DNA of 64,000 bases from Apostichopus japonicus (Eukaryota; Echinodermata; Holothuroidea; Aspidochirotida; Stichopodidae). A program made the translations under genes and the position numbers. The notes below the pieces were generated by a model. That model had not been told where the DNA came from and made no database searches. It saw only the letters and a list, made by a program, of their open reading frames with translations. Below are positions 25,701 through 34,865 of this stretch, piece after piece (position 1 is the stretch's first letter; each line of letters begins with the position of its first letter). The DNA is taken from positions 13,930,611-13,994,610 of the forward strand of contig NC_092576.1 in NCBI RefSeq assembly GCF_037975245.1, given 5' to 3'.

Positions 25701-27189
25701 GGACTATTCTTTTATATAATTTGACATTTTAGCAACTACCTTTAGTCTGTGTGCAGCATCCCATGCAAGACTCATAATAGCAATTGTTTTGACTTACTGA
25801 AGTCATGGACCCTAATAATGAAGCAAAAAGATACGAAAACTTAAATACTATGCCTGGTAACTTCTCTCAGCATAGAAAGGAACAGTGCATCTTTCTGAGG
25901 GGGGGGGGGGGTTTCTCTTCATAAGCACCACTAACACCTTTGATTTTTGTAGTAATATATGGTTGCGGGGTTTTGTCGATTTCTAACATTCCATTGTTGC
26001 TTCTCTGCAGCATTAAACCTCAATATTTATCTATGCTGCAATTGATCTGATTTCAGAAATCGTATTCATCTCAAAATTGTCAGTTCTATATAGATACCTC
26101 TGTTAGTATAAAATACTAAATGTAGGTTGTATTAAAGTATATGATATGATATCTTTGTTTGCGTATGTGATATATATCCCAAAATATTCAGTTTGATATC
26201 AATACCTCTATGCAGCATCTGATTGTGATATTAATGTACATTGCATATCATATCTGTTTCTAGGTATAACATACATCCCAAAATGGTCAGTTTTACTGCG
26301 CCTAAAGACGATAGTACGATGACTGATGAAGCTAGGTAAGTTACAGACCTCTCCCATCACAGGTATGAAATGAACCCAGTAATCTACCGATCAAACACTC
26401 GGCAGACACATAAACCGTAGAAAAGAAAAACAAGTTTGAAGCTGTTTCTTTACACCACATGGGAATGACTTTGAAACGCCATTCAACTTGTCAGAACTTC
26501 TACAACCATATCACGCAAATTGCAGTTTCATGATATCACACAATAAATTACTTCTGTGTGAAAATCGCTCAAATCGATCATGGGGCAATTAGAGCTATTG
26601 CTGCTGATGCCCTTCTCTGTGGAACAGCCTTCCAGAACATATAAAACACAGTCCATCTCTTGCTTCTTTTACACGCTTTCTCAAGACTCATCTGATGAAA
26701 ACTGTTTAATTCATTGTTCAATATTGCCCATTTTCGCTTGCATTTTTGTCTTGTATTATGTTTAATGTTTTTTTATTTAGCTGTCACACTGTTTGTGTCA
26801 CTGCGCCATGAGCGTCTTATTTTTGACGGATATCGGCGCATTATAAATGTCCATTATTAATATCATTATGACAATTGTCAGGGTTAGGTTCCTTAAGGCA
26901 AAATCTGAAATGGTAAGACTGGAATACCTTTGTGATATTGGCCACGACATTTGACCAAGACTTTTACATACACTGCTATAGGAATTAAAAATGCTTGTTA
27001 CCGTTTTAATATTCTGTAGATGCTGTAAACGGTTTCATTTCTCAGGCCATTGATGTCAAATATATCATTTTTGATAAAAAAATATCCCTTCTCTCATGTA
27101 TTTCTTTTACTCTCTCATTTTTCTGCAGGGATGAATTATTCAGTTCTCTGTTTGGTCAAGCCAGAATACTGACGGATGGGGTCAGATAG
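10713..27189 (+). CDS. AATF: AATF/Che-1 (apoptosis-antagonizing transcription factor)
   Basis: Fourteen coding exons: 10713-10800, 14006-14173, 15144-15275, 16446-16670, 17355-17567, 18080-18223, 18942-19059, 19938-20148, 22154-22324, 23137-23211, 24215-24276, 24907-24987, 26264-26335, 27129-27189. Together they give 1821 nt and 606 residues, against about 560 in human. Every intron is GT-AG and phases agree throughout. Residues 1-275 are acidic, with Glu/Asp runs in exons 4 and 5. Residues about 265-435 match the AATF-Che1 domain (AAKNQ, LWDNFLESRIKLQKAL, an LxxLL motif LKRLL, WYDKTKLASGKL). Residues about 505-590 match the TRAUB domain (IFDDDDFYHQ, KASKGRKLR, STMTDEARDELFSSLFGQ). In animals AATF is a nucleolar protein needed for small-subunit ribosome assembly and also an RNA polymerase II-binding coregulator. 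That role is known from the family and inferred here. The gene looks complete and intact. Small exon-edge errors are possible. Confidence 0.95.
10801..14005 (+). other. AATF intron 1
   Basis: 3.2 kb. Contains a CTAG-rich near-palindrome centred on actaggcctagt (about 11104-11115), a short tandem of ccgccatagaaaa units at about 11171-11243, and a C/T-rich stretch at about 13425-13550. That stretch ends in a hairpin motif, gatcctgctaggatc, at about 13643-13657. An LTR-like stretch at 12663-13149 could not be confirmed. No other coding potential seen. Confidence 0.7.
14174..16445 (+). other. AATF introns 2 and 3 (around exon 3, 15144-15275)
   Basis: Intron 2 holds a short fragment at about 14836-14865 (acttgaagcaaacaggtgtg) matching the arms of the inverted-repeat element in intron 12. 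Intron 3 holds aatcaatcaatcag-type simple repeats at about 15420-15500 and the ggtacatg array at 16013-16210. The donors follow GAAG and CCCG, and the acceptors are tttatag and ctccag. Confidence 0.7.
16013..16210 (+). repeat. Tandem array ggtaggtacatg in AATF intron 3
   Basis: About sixteen copies of an 11-bp unit (ggtacatggta or ggtacatggca) in the intron upstream of exon 4. The unit contains repeated GGTA words but sits well inside the intron. No function inferred. Confidence 0.85.
18240..18705 (+). repeat. Tandem repeats and partial exon copy in AATF intron 6
   Basis: Five copies of a roughly 43-bp unit (taggtcactctgggacatga...aatgaatattcat) run from 18240 to about 18450, and a further copy lies at about 18663-18700. 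Just before that last copy, 18611-18649 is a diverged duplicate of the last part of exon 6 plus its donor region (gaacacat-gagtgtgtc, then gtaggtgact in place of gtaagtgact). Confidence 0.7.
19225..19517 (+). mobile_element. LINE 3' end (CR1/L2-like), in AATF intron 7
   Basis: A frame ending at about 19399 reads SYGERSFQYSSTLLWNKLL, then a SVEMFKTVLKTHLF block. This is the C-terminal signature of CR1/L2-type LINE reverse-transcriptase proteins. A short 3' UTR with gcgctatat and a (tta)n tail at 19498-19515 follows. It is a severely 5'-truncated, dead copy in sense orientation to AATF. Confidence 0.75.
20149..22153 (+). other. AATF intron 8 with 35-bp minisatellite
   Basis: About 2.0 kb. The first third is the minisatellite listed separately. 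The rest is AT-rich with a poly-T run at 21391-21412 and no coding potential that I can support. The acceptor tttcccag precedes exon 9. Confidence 0.75.
20344..21088 (+). repeat. Minisatellite, 35-bp unit, about 21 copies
   Basis: The unit is tgatttgagaatggaggtaa followed by acatgaaacctccaa. Each unit contains ggaggt and acctcc about 9 bases apart, so each copy could form a small hairpin in single-stranded or RNA form. The unit length is not a multiple of three, and the long antisense frames through it are artefacts of repetition. Confidence 0.95.
22568..22731. mobile_element. 164-bp MITE, copy 1 (AATF intron 9)
   Basis: Ends CAGACATGATC and GGCTCATCCCTG form a short imperfect inverted pair. 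It is flanked by the perfect 6-bp duplication tttaaa (22562-22567 and 22732-22737). It matches copy 2 in intron 10 along its whole length. The 6-bp duplication would fit a hAT6-like family, but there is no coding sequence to confirm it. Confidence 0.75.
23387..23550. mobile_element. 164-bp MITE, copy 2 (AATF intron 10)
   Basis: Ends CAGGCATGAGC and GGCTCATCCCTG. The flanking 6-bp duplication is ataaag (23381-23386 and 23551-23556). It has the same orientation as copy 1, and the two flank the 75-bp exon 10. A (ct)n run immediately upstream (about 23350-23374) is separate. Confidence 0.75.
24400..24655 (+). mobile_element. Probable LINE 3' tail (AATF intron 11)
   Basis: AT-rich sequence ending ggctcctctggaaagcagtg, then actaccctcattgaagatga and an aataataaaa tail. 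The layout resembles the 3' UTR and A-rich tail of a LINE. No reverse-transcriptase frame remains, so this is tentative. Confidence 0.3.
25156..25714. mobile_element. 559-bp inverted-repeat element (AATF intron 12)
   Basis: Arms of over 200 bp, starting taaaagaatagtccaggtc and ending gacctggactattctttta, are near-perfect reverse complements. A short centre at about 25415-25500 separates them. The ends are compatible with a TA target duplication. No coding capacity. A fragment of one arm is also present in intron 2 (about 14836-14865). Confidence 0.85.
26575..26880 (+). mobile_element. LINE 3' end, second family (AATF intron 13)
   Basis: A decayed frame gives LWNSLPEHIK and FTRFLKTHLMKTV with a stop at about 26709, the conserved C-terminus of CR1/L2-like LINE proteins. 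An upstream frameshift interrupts it. A 3' UTR with gcgcattataaatg and an attattaatatcatt tail follows. Sense to AATF and dead. Confidence 0.7.
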
Positions 27190-27519
27190 CTAACAGTGCT
27201 GTCCGCACAAAGAATATCCTCGCCACGGGTCAGTTGAGCCAATAGGCGGTCGTGAAAACCAACGGAGGCGACGCCCATGTTTGATGGAACGTTTCTGAAA
27301 ACCGAGTCAGTTTTATGGCATCAAGATGTGAAAATTATCTTGCCAGTTTGCTGGAGCAATCAGCGACCCGAAACTAGCAGAAGCAGTTGTGATGAATACT
27401 TCCACTTTACCTGCCTCGATGGAGTGTTTTGGCGTATCAGAAGGCAGAGGCGAGTCGAAATCTGTTTAATATCAAGATGACAACCATGCCTTTCTGTAAT
27501 GGGAGTGTTTATATATTCT

Positions 27520-27525
27520 ATTAAA
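27520..27525 (+). terminator. Candidate AATF polyadenylation signal ATTAAA
   Basis: ATTAAA lies about 330 nt after the AATF stop codon and is the best-placed common poly-A signal variant before the CT-rich region. Its use is not demonstrated. Confidence 0.4.
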
Positions 27526-27624
27526 CACTGTTAGCATTCACATATATTAACTTTGGGACTCAACAAAATACAAAGAAAAAAAGTCCTATTGATGTTATCA
27601 GTCCTTTTTGGCAGTCCATGTTGA

Positions 27625-27912
27625 AACGTTGTCCTCCCACTCCCCCAATTTTTTCCCCCATCCTCCCTCCTCTCCCCCATCCTCCCTCTCCATCCTCCCT
27701 CTTCTCCTCCCATCATCCCTCCCTCCCAAACCTTCTTTCTCTCCCCAATCCTCCATCCCTCCCCATCCTCCTTCCTCTCCTCCCATCATCCCTCCCTCCA
27801 CATCCTCCCTCCTCACCCCCATTCTCCCTCCCCATCCTCCCTCCCCATCCTCCTTCCCCCATCCTCCCTCCCATCCCACTTCCTTCCCTCCCCCATCCTC
27901 CCTCCCCTCCAG
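27625..27912 (+). repeat. Polypyrimidine tract (CCTCC/CATCC)
   Basis: Almost purely C and T with scattered A: repeats of catcctccctcc and ccttcctctcc. The long ORFs on both strands here are composition artefacts. Confidence 0.9.
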
Positions 27913-27989
27913 TTGGGGGTGTATAGGCACGCTGGGTGTGGTAGGCATTATGAAGCTCAAGGGCAGGTAGATGGGGAAAAACATACCAA

Positions 27990-28354
27990 AAGGAGAATAA
28001 GGGAGGTAGGGAGGGGAGAGAGGGGGAACAGCTGAGAATATTGAAAGAATAAGGGAGGTGAGAGGGGAAACAGCTGAGAATAGTGAAAGAATAAGGGAGG
28101 GGATAGGGGGAACAGCTGAGAATAGTGAAAGAATAAGGGAGGGGATAGGGGGAACAGCTGAGAATAGTGAAAAAATAAGGGAGGGAGGGGAGAGGGGGAA
28201 CAGCTGAGAATAGTGAACGAATTAGGAAGGGAGGGGAGAGGGGAACAGCTGAGAATAGTGAATGAATTAGGAAGGGAGGGAGAGGGGGAACAGCTGAGAA
28301 TAGTTCAAGAATAAGGAAGGGAGGGGGACAGAGGGGCTAACAGCTGAGAATATT
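27990..28354 (+). repeat. Purine-rich tandem array, about 42-bp unit, 8 copies
   Basis: The unit is approximately gaataagggagg, then a variable gggag run, then ggggaacagctgagaatagtg. Lying just after the polypyrimidine tract, the two could pair as CCTCCC/GGGAGG. Confidence 0.9.
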
Positions 28355-28689
28355 GTCAACTTTGAATTGAATGTGTTCTCTTGACCATTCTTGATCTTTC
28401 AATGGAAATTTCATTTTATGTAAGACACAGATTATAATGGAAAGATGATAAAGAAAACTCTCAAATTCAGACATTTTATTTCCAAGAAAATAAAGCAAAC
28501 GACACAGAAATAGAAAGTAGTACTGAGAATGAAAAAAGGATAAAATGAAAGATCATTGCATTTTAAAGTATTTTGTACCGCACAGCTACAACAAACTCAT
28601 CTATAATAAGTAGAAATATTCATATAAGTAAATGAATAATGGAAAACTGACTGGCAAATGCTCAGTTGGTAGCTGAATGCTGAGCTAAC

Positions 28690-30719
28690 TGTATTGGGTA
28701 TTACTTTTATTGTGTATTGATGGAGTACAGAATGTATGGGGTATTATTTTTTATTGTGTATTGATAACATACAGAATGTGTCATTGTGTATTGATGGAGT
28801 ACAGAATGTATGGGGTATTACTTTTATTGTGTATTGATGGAATACAGAATGTGTCATTGTGTATTGATGGAGTACAGAATGTATGGGCTGTTATTTTTAT
28901 TGTGTATTGATGGAATACAGAATGTGTCATTGTGTATTGATGGAGTACAGAATGTATGGGGTATTATTTTTTATTGTGTATTGATGGAATACAGAATGTG
29001 TCATTGTGTATTGATGGAGTACAGAATGTATGGGCTGTTATTTTTATTGTGTATTGATGGAATACAGAATGTGTCATTGTGTACTGATGGAGTACAGAAT
29101 GTATGGGGTATTATTTTTTATTGTGTATTGATAACATACAGAATGTGTCACTGTGTATTGATGGAGTACAGAATGTATGGGGTATTATTTTTTATTGTGT
29201 ATTGATAACATACAGAATGTGTCATTGTGTATTGATGGAGTACAGAATGTATGGGGTATTACTTTTATTGAGTATTGATGGTACACAGAATGTGTTATTG
29301 TGTATTGATGGAGTACATAATGTATGGGGTATTATTTTTATTGTGTATTGATAAAATACAGAATGTGTCATTGTGTATTGATGGAGTACAGAATGTATGG
29401 GGTATTATTTTATTGTGTATTGATGGAATACAGAATTTGTCATTGTGTATTGATGGAGTACAGAATGTATGGGGTATTATTTTATTGTGTATTGATGGAA
29501 TACAGAATTTGTCATTGTGTATTGATGGAGTACAGAATGTATGGGGTATTATTCTTATTGAGTATTGCTGGTAAACAGAATGTGTTATTGTGTATTGATG
29601 GAGTACAGAATGTATGGGGTATTATTCTTATTGTGTATTGATGGAATACAGAATTTGTCATTGTGTATTGATGGAGTACAAAATGTATGGGGTATTATTT
29701 TATTGTGTATTGATGGAATACAGAATTTGTCATTGTGTATTGATGGAGTACAGAATGTATGGGGTAATATTCTTATTGTGTATTGATGGAATACAGAATG
29801 TGTCATTGTGTATTGATGGAGTACAAAATGTATGGGGTATTATTTTATTGTGTATTGATGGAATACAGAATTTGTCATTGTGTATTTATGGAGTACAGAA
29901 TGTATGGGGTATTATTTTATTGTGTATTGATGGAATACAGAATTTGTCATTGTGTATTGATGGAGTACAGAATGTATCGGGTATTATTCTTATTGAGTAT
30001 TGATGGTAAACAGAATGTGTTATTGTGTATTGATGGAGTACATAATGTATGGGGTATTATTCTTATTGTGTATTGATGGAATACAGAATTTGTCATTGTG
30101 TATTGATGGAGTACAAAATGTATGGGGTATTATTTTATTGTGTATTGATGGAATACAGAATTTGTCATTGTGTATTGATGGAGTACAGAATGTATGGGGT
30201 AATATTCTTATTGTGTATTGATGGAATACAGAATGTGTCATTGTGTATTGATGGAGTACAAAATGTATGGGGTATTATTTTATTGTGTATTGATGGAATA
30301 CAGAATTTGTCATTGTGTATTTATGGAGTACAGAATGTATGGGGTATTATTCTTATTGTGTATTGATGGAATACAGAATTTGTCATTGTGTATTGATGGA
30401 GTACAAAATGTATGGAGTATTATTTTATTGTGTATTGATGGAATACAGAATTTGTCATTGTGTATTGATGGAGTACAGAATGTATGGGGTATTATACTTA
30501 TTGTGTATTGATGGAATACAGAATGTGTCATTGTGTATTGATGAAGTACAGAATGTACGGGGTATTATTTTTTATTGTGTATTGATGGAATACAGAATGT
30601 GTCACTGTGTATTGATGGGGTACAGAATGTATGGGGTATTATTTTTTACTGTGTATTGATGGAAAACAGAATGTGTCATTGTGTATTGATGGAGTACAGA
30701 ATGTATGGGGTATTATTTG
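28690..30719 (+). repeat. 2-kb minisatellite, about 73-bp higher-order unit
   Basis: Two related subunits alternate. A roughly 43-bp one reads tgtattgatggagtacagaa then tgtatggggtattatttta. A roughly 30-bp one reads tgtattgatggaatacagaa then tgtgtcattg. About 28 composite units with few mismatches imply recent homogenisation. All frames here are repeat artefacts. Confidence 0.95.
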
Positions 30720-31452
30720 TACTGCACGTAATAATGATGTACCGTGTGTACTATATGGATGTAATGTGCATGGAATCTTTACAGCTTTACACGTACCCAT
30801 CCTTACATACATGTGGTCTAGCAGATTTGTAGAAAGCTAATGCTAGAAAAAGTTTCCATATATTTTTTAAGAGCAAATTTGCAGGTTTCCAAATGACATT
30901 ACGCAACGTAATCAAATACACTGTAAACGTTTCAGAATATCAGATTTACAATTTCTACCGTGAGCTTTTGAATATCAAACGAAAGTTGACTCCATTGTAA
31001 GCAGCTGCAAATTAAAGTAAAGGTGTGAAACTCTATGACACCAGAAACCACTGCCGAAAACAAAGAAATTCCTTCATGTTTTAGTATCTGATGGTGTGCG
31101 GTAGAAAATGTAAATGATTTTTATAACTCGGTGATCGGCAGTCACCACTGTGTAAAATCTCTTGGGTAAAGTTAAATTCCCTCTTGATATAATATTGATC
31201 AGAAAATGTATATAAATGATTCTTATTTACTCATTAATCAGGTGTCACCACAGAATAAAATCTCTTGGTACAAAATCCGAACTTATCACATATTCCTAAC
31301 ATGCTTGACACTGTTCTGTGTACTAGTAGTGGTGTTATCCCAATTAGCAACTCACACATCAAACATTAGAAGACTAAAAAAAAAAAAATTATGAAAGTAA
31401 ATTTAACATATTCTTAACAAATTCCACAGCTCGATAAACCACATGACGTTAC
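30720..31452. other. Intergenic, nothing recognised
   Basis: Single-copy AT-rich sequence between the minisatellite and a hAT-like element. No gene, RNA or repeat family recognised. Confidence 0.6.
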
Positions 31453-31799
31453 CATAGACGTAGGAGCCCAATTTGATTTGGGGGGCTATAATGACTTGCG
31501 CGAAAAAAATGACCAAATTTTTTCATATATACAGTAGGCATGCATGGGTTATTACGTCACATGGCAACAACATACAATCATTTGCCATGATATTACCATC
31601 CCACATTGGTTATAATTATTGGGCAAGTCGTTACAAAAATGATGATAATAATAATAACATCAGTTTAACCATTAAAAAACACATTGCAAATTAATTTCTT
31701 TCAGTACAGTAGGTGCCCAAAAAATTCTCATCATATTGCCCGAATTTTCACAAAAAGAGTTTGGTTGGGGGCTGCAGCACGCCGCCTCCTACGCCTATG
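31453..31799. mobile_element. 347-bp hAT-like MITE with perfect 8-bp TSD
   Basis: Termini CATAGACGTAGGAG and CTCCTACGCCTATG are inverted. The target duplication gacgttac is perfect at 31445-31452 and 31800-31807. An 8-bp duplication and such termini are typical of non-autonomous hAT elements. No transposase. Confidence 0.85.
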
Positions 31800-32429
31800 G
31801 ACGTTACCCTGTTATACCCCTCACCCCACCCCCCCCACACCCGTATCAGCTGTCTATCTTTTCTTTTTCCAAAGTTGGTTGATATTAACTTTGAAAAAAT
31901 TTGGCCGACCGAATCAAATAAGGTCACAGACTGAATTGATGCACACTGCTAAATAGACGGAATGTCAGTCTTTCACACTTTGCAAATTTCGCCCTTCTAA
32001 GAATAACAGAAGACCCCAAAAGAAAATAAAACGTTCTATACCAAACCTGGACAGACACAATGGCTTGTTTTGATACAAGGAAAGAGACACGGCCTTGAAG
32101 TAACACCATATATCTTTTGTCGAACTATTTAAATTCTTACTCTATACAATACTCGTTTCCAGTTCAGCAGTTACTGAGCTAAAGCAACCAACAACCAGTT
32201 TCGAGTCTGTTGGCAACCAACACCAATAACTCTTACGCTTGTACCATGGAGCTAATTAACGGCTCCACGCTTGTACTAACGATTGCTATATCATGATTAT
32301 GGGTTCAAGTAGAATTCAACTGGTTTTGGAGTACTACTGTAGCATGTTCTTGGCTCATAAAATTAGTGATTACGAGTACTCAATATGTACTCTGTACCTC
32401 TAGTATCTTCCAAATTGCCCAGAATACAA

Positions 32430-33300
32430 TTACGAACAGATCTATAGATGGGAGTACCAATACTGCATACAATACAGAGTACCAGAACCTCTGAGTACAG
32501 GCAACTACTATGTTAGAATACCAGTTCAGATCCATAAAGGGGAATACCAATACTGCATACAGTACTGAGTACCAGTAGTGGGTACAGGCAACTACTATGT
32601 TAGAATACCAGTGCAGATCCATAAAGGGGAATACCAATACTGCATACAGTACTGAGTACCAGTAGTGGGTACAGGCAACTACTATGTTAGAATACCAGTG
32701 CAGATCCATAAAGGGGAATACCAATACTGCATACAGTACTGAGTACCAGTAGTGGGTACAGGCAACTACTATGTTAGAATACCAGTGCAGATCCATAGAG
32801 GGGAGTACCAATACTGCATACAGTACTGAGTACCAATAGTGGGTACAGGCAACTACTATGTTAGAATACCAGTGCAGATCCATAGAAGGGAGTACCAATA
32901 CTGCATACAGTACTGAGTACCAGTAGTGGGTACAGGCAACTACTATGTTAGAATACCAGTACAGATACATAGAGGGGAGTACCAATACTGCATACAGTAC
33001 TGAGTACCAGTAGTGGGTACAGGCAACTACTATGTTAGAATACCAGTACAGATCCATAAAGGGGAGTACCATTACTACCAGTACTGAGTACTAGTAGTGG
33101 GTACAGGCAATTACTATGTTAGAATACCAGTACAGATACATAGAGGGGAGTACCAATACTGCATACAGTACCAGTACAGAGTACAGGTAATTATTCTGTG
33201 AGAATACCAGTACAGATCCATAAAGGAGTGCACCATTACTGAGTACCAAATAGTGAGTACCAGTACAGGGTACAGACAATTATGCAAGAATATGGGTACA
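32430..33300 (-). repeat. Minisatellite, 87-bp unit, about 9-10 copies
   Basis: The unit reads approximately gtgggtacaggcaactacta, then tgttagaataccagtgcaga, then a ccataaaggggaataccaa part. 87 is 29 codons, so one antisense frame stays open across the array (a 29-residue repeat rich in Tyr, Val and Trp). There is no start context, splice structure or family match, so I treat this as non-coding. Confidence 0.9.
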
Positions 33301-33964
33301 GATCCACTGTAGGCCTTAAATGGTTCACATACATAAACAGTTGAAATTCTTCCAATTTGGGACAGATACCTTTCACTTTGTAAAATTTCTATGCCAGAAG
33401 AATCCCAAAAATTACAATACAAACAAGGAACAGTGAAAACTAATTATACAACCAACAACCCACCTTAGATCCCTGAATAAAATATTACAGAGCCATGTTT
33501 TAATACTATGACAGCACAGCCAATACATCCATACAAAATATAGTTTTCAACCAAAGCACAAGTAAAACATCAAAATTTTAATCATACATGCAAGCAACCT
33601 GGTAGCTATGCAACGATAGTTTCTTTATATTTATCGGGAAGAGTTTATAAATTATAGATGAGAAAAATGCAAAGTGAACCTTGTTTATAGTAATTGCTGT
33701 AGTTACACTTTTAGAGGCTCAAAAAATACCCTGTAAAACCAACTTTTCCCAGACAGTGATCCTTTCCTACAAACCTTCACCAGCAATCACAAGCTATTCT
33801 TTACTGATTCCATGATGGTTAAAAAAAAACTAAACCACTCCAAAAAACATTCCTTTTTCATCATAATCAGAGATTTAATCTCATTTTAAATTTTCTAAAA
33901 AAATTCATGAATTCTGAGCATTTTTCCCTATTGACCAAAAAAACAGTTACTTAGTTCATGAAGC

Positions 33965-34165
33965 ATGTCACAACCGCTAGGTCAATAATCACATAACTGC
34001 TTGGTCAATAACCGCATAACCGCTTTGTCAATAGCCACATAACCGCTTAGTCAATAATTGCATAACCCTTTGGTCAATAATTACATAACTGTTTGGTCAA
34101 TAATCGCTTAATGGCTTGGTGGATAGTCACATGACCACTTGATCAATAATCAAATAAATGCTTCA
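33965..34165 (+). repeat. Tandem array of about 22-bp units
   Basis: Roughly nine copies of ataaccgcttggtcaataat with substitutions. Non-coding, intergenic. Confidence 0.85.
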
Positions 34166-34262
34166 CATGATTACTATTATAAATGAAGGACAATAAATCA
34201 ACCTGCTAAATATTTATAAATCCCCTACCTGTGACAGTCAGTGAATAGGACCATGTCTTTAA

Positions 34263-34861
34263 AGCAGCATTTCGCGTTTTGTCACCAATTTCCATATTTT
34301 TGCAACCAACAAGTTTTTTTACATATATCAATCACAAAACAGCAAACTAAGATATAAGCCAAGTTTTTTCCCTGCCCATAGCCTTAATTGGCGAGTAAAT
34401 TAAGGACATTTGCAGATAATGAGAAAAGTGTCGTCTGGCAAATTACACATTTAATATTAATCGCACACAGTTCCCCCAACCCACTAGTTTGAATTCAACC
34501 AATCAGAGATGCAGGTATAGTTATGAGTCGTTGCTCAAAAGAGATTCAAAACGTCGAGTTGGTTACTGTGTACAACCAGCGAGCTGGACTCTAACAGCTC
34601 CCTGGTATGACTGCCATAGACAACCTACACAAATCACTCATGGTGTTGTATTACATATTGGTCAATGACGTTTGTAGCTTTCAAATATTCATATTATGGG
34701 CGAGGTTTATTTGGATCCCAACGGAAAATATCTTGGAGAAAAACAAAGTTGTAAATTTTTCGACTTTTATGCCACCATTTGAAGTAAGATTTGAACAGAT
34801 TAGCTAGTTTTGTTTTGTCGTTATGGCAGAAAAACCATAGAAAAGGACGCAAAATGCTGCT
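34263..34861. mobile_element. 599-bp MITE flanked by TTAA
   Basis: The left end AGCAGCATTTCGCGTTTTG is mirrored by the right end ending aaaatgctgct. TTAA lies directly outside both (34259-34262 and 34862-34865), the target duplication used by piggyBac and Kolobok elements. The interior is non-coding. Confidence 0.75.
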
Positions 34862-34865
34862 TTAA

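Noticed and set aside
27598-27984. Gly- or Pro-rich ORFs over the CT-rich tract
   Set aside because: Low-complexity translation of a simple repeat on both strands.
28710-30832. Many overlapping ORFs in the 2-kb minisatellite
   Set aside because: They arise from the repeat unit itself in several frames and both strands, without start context, splice sites or domain similarity.
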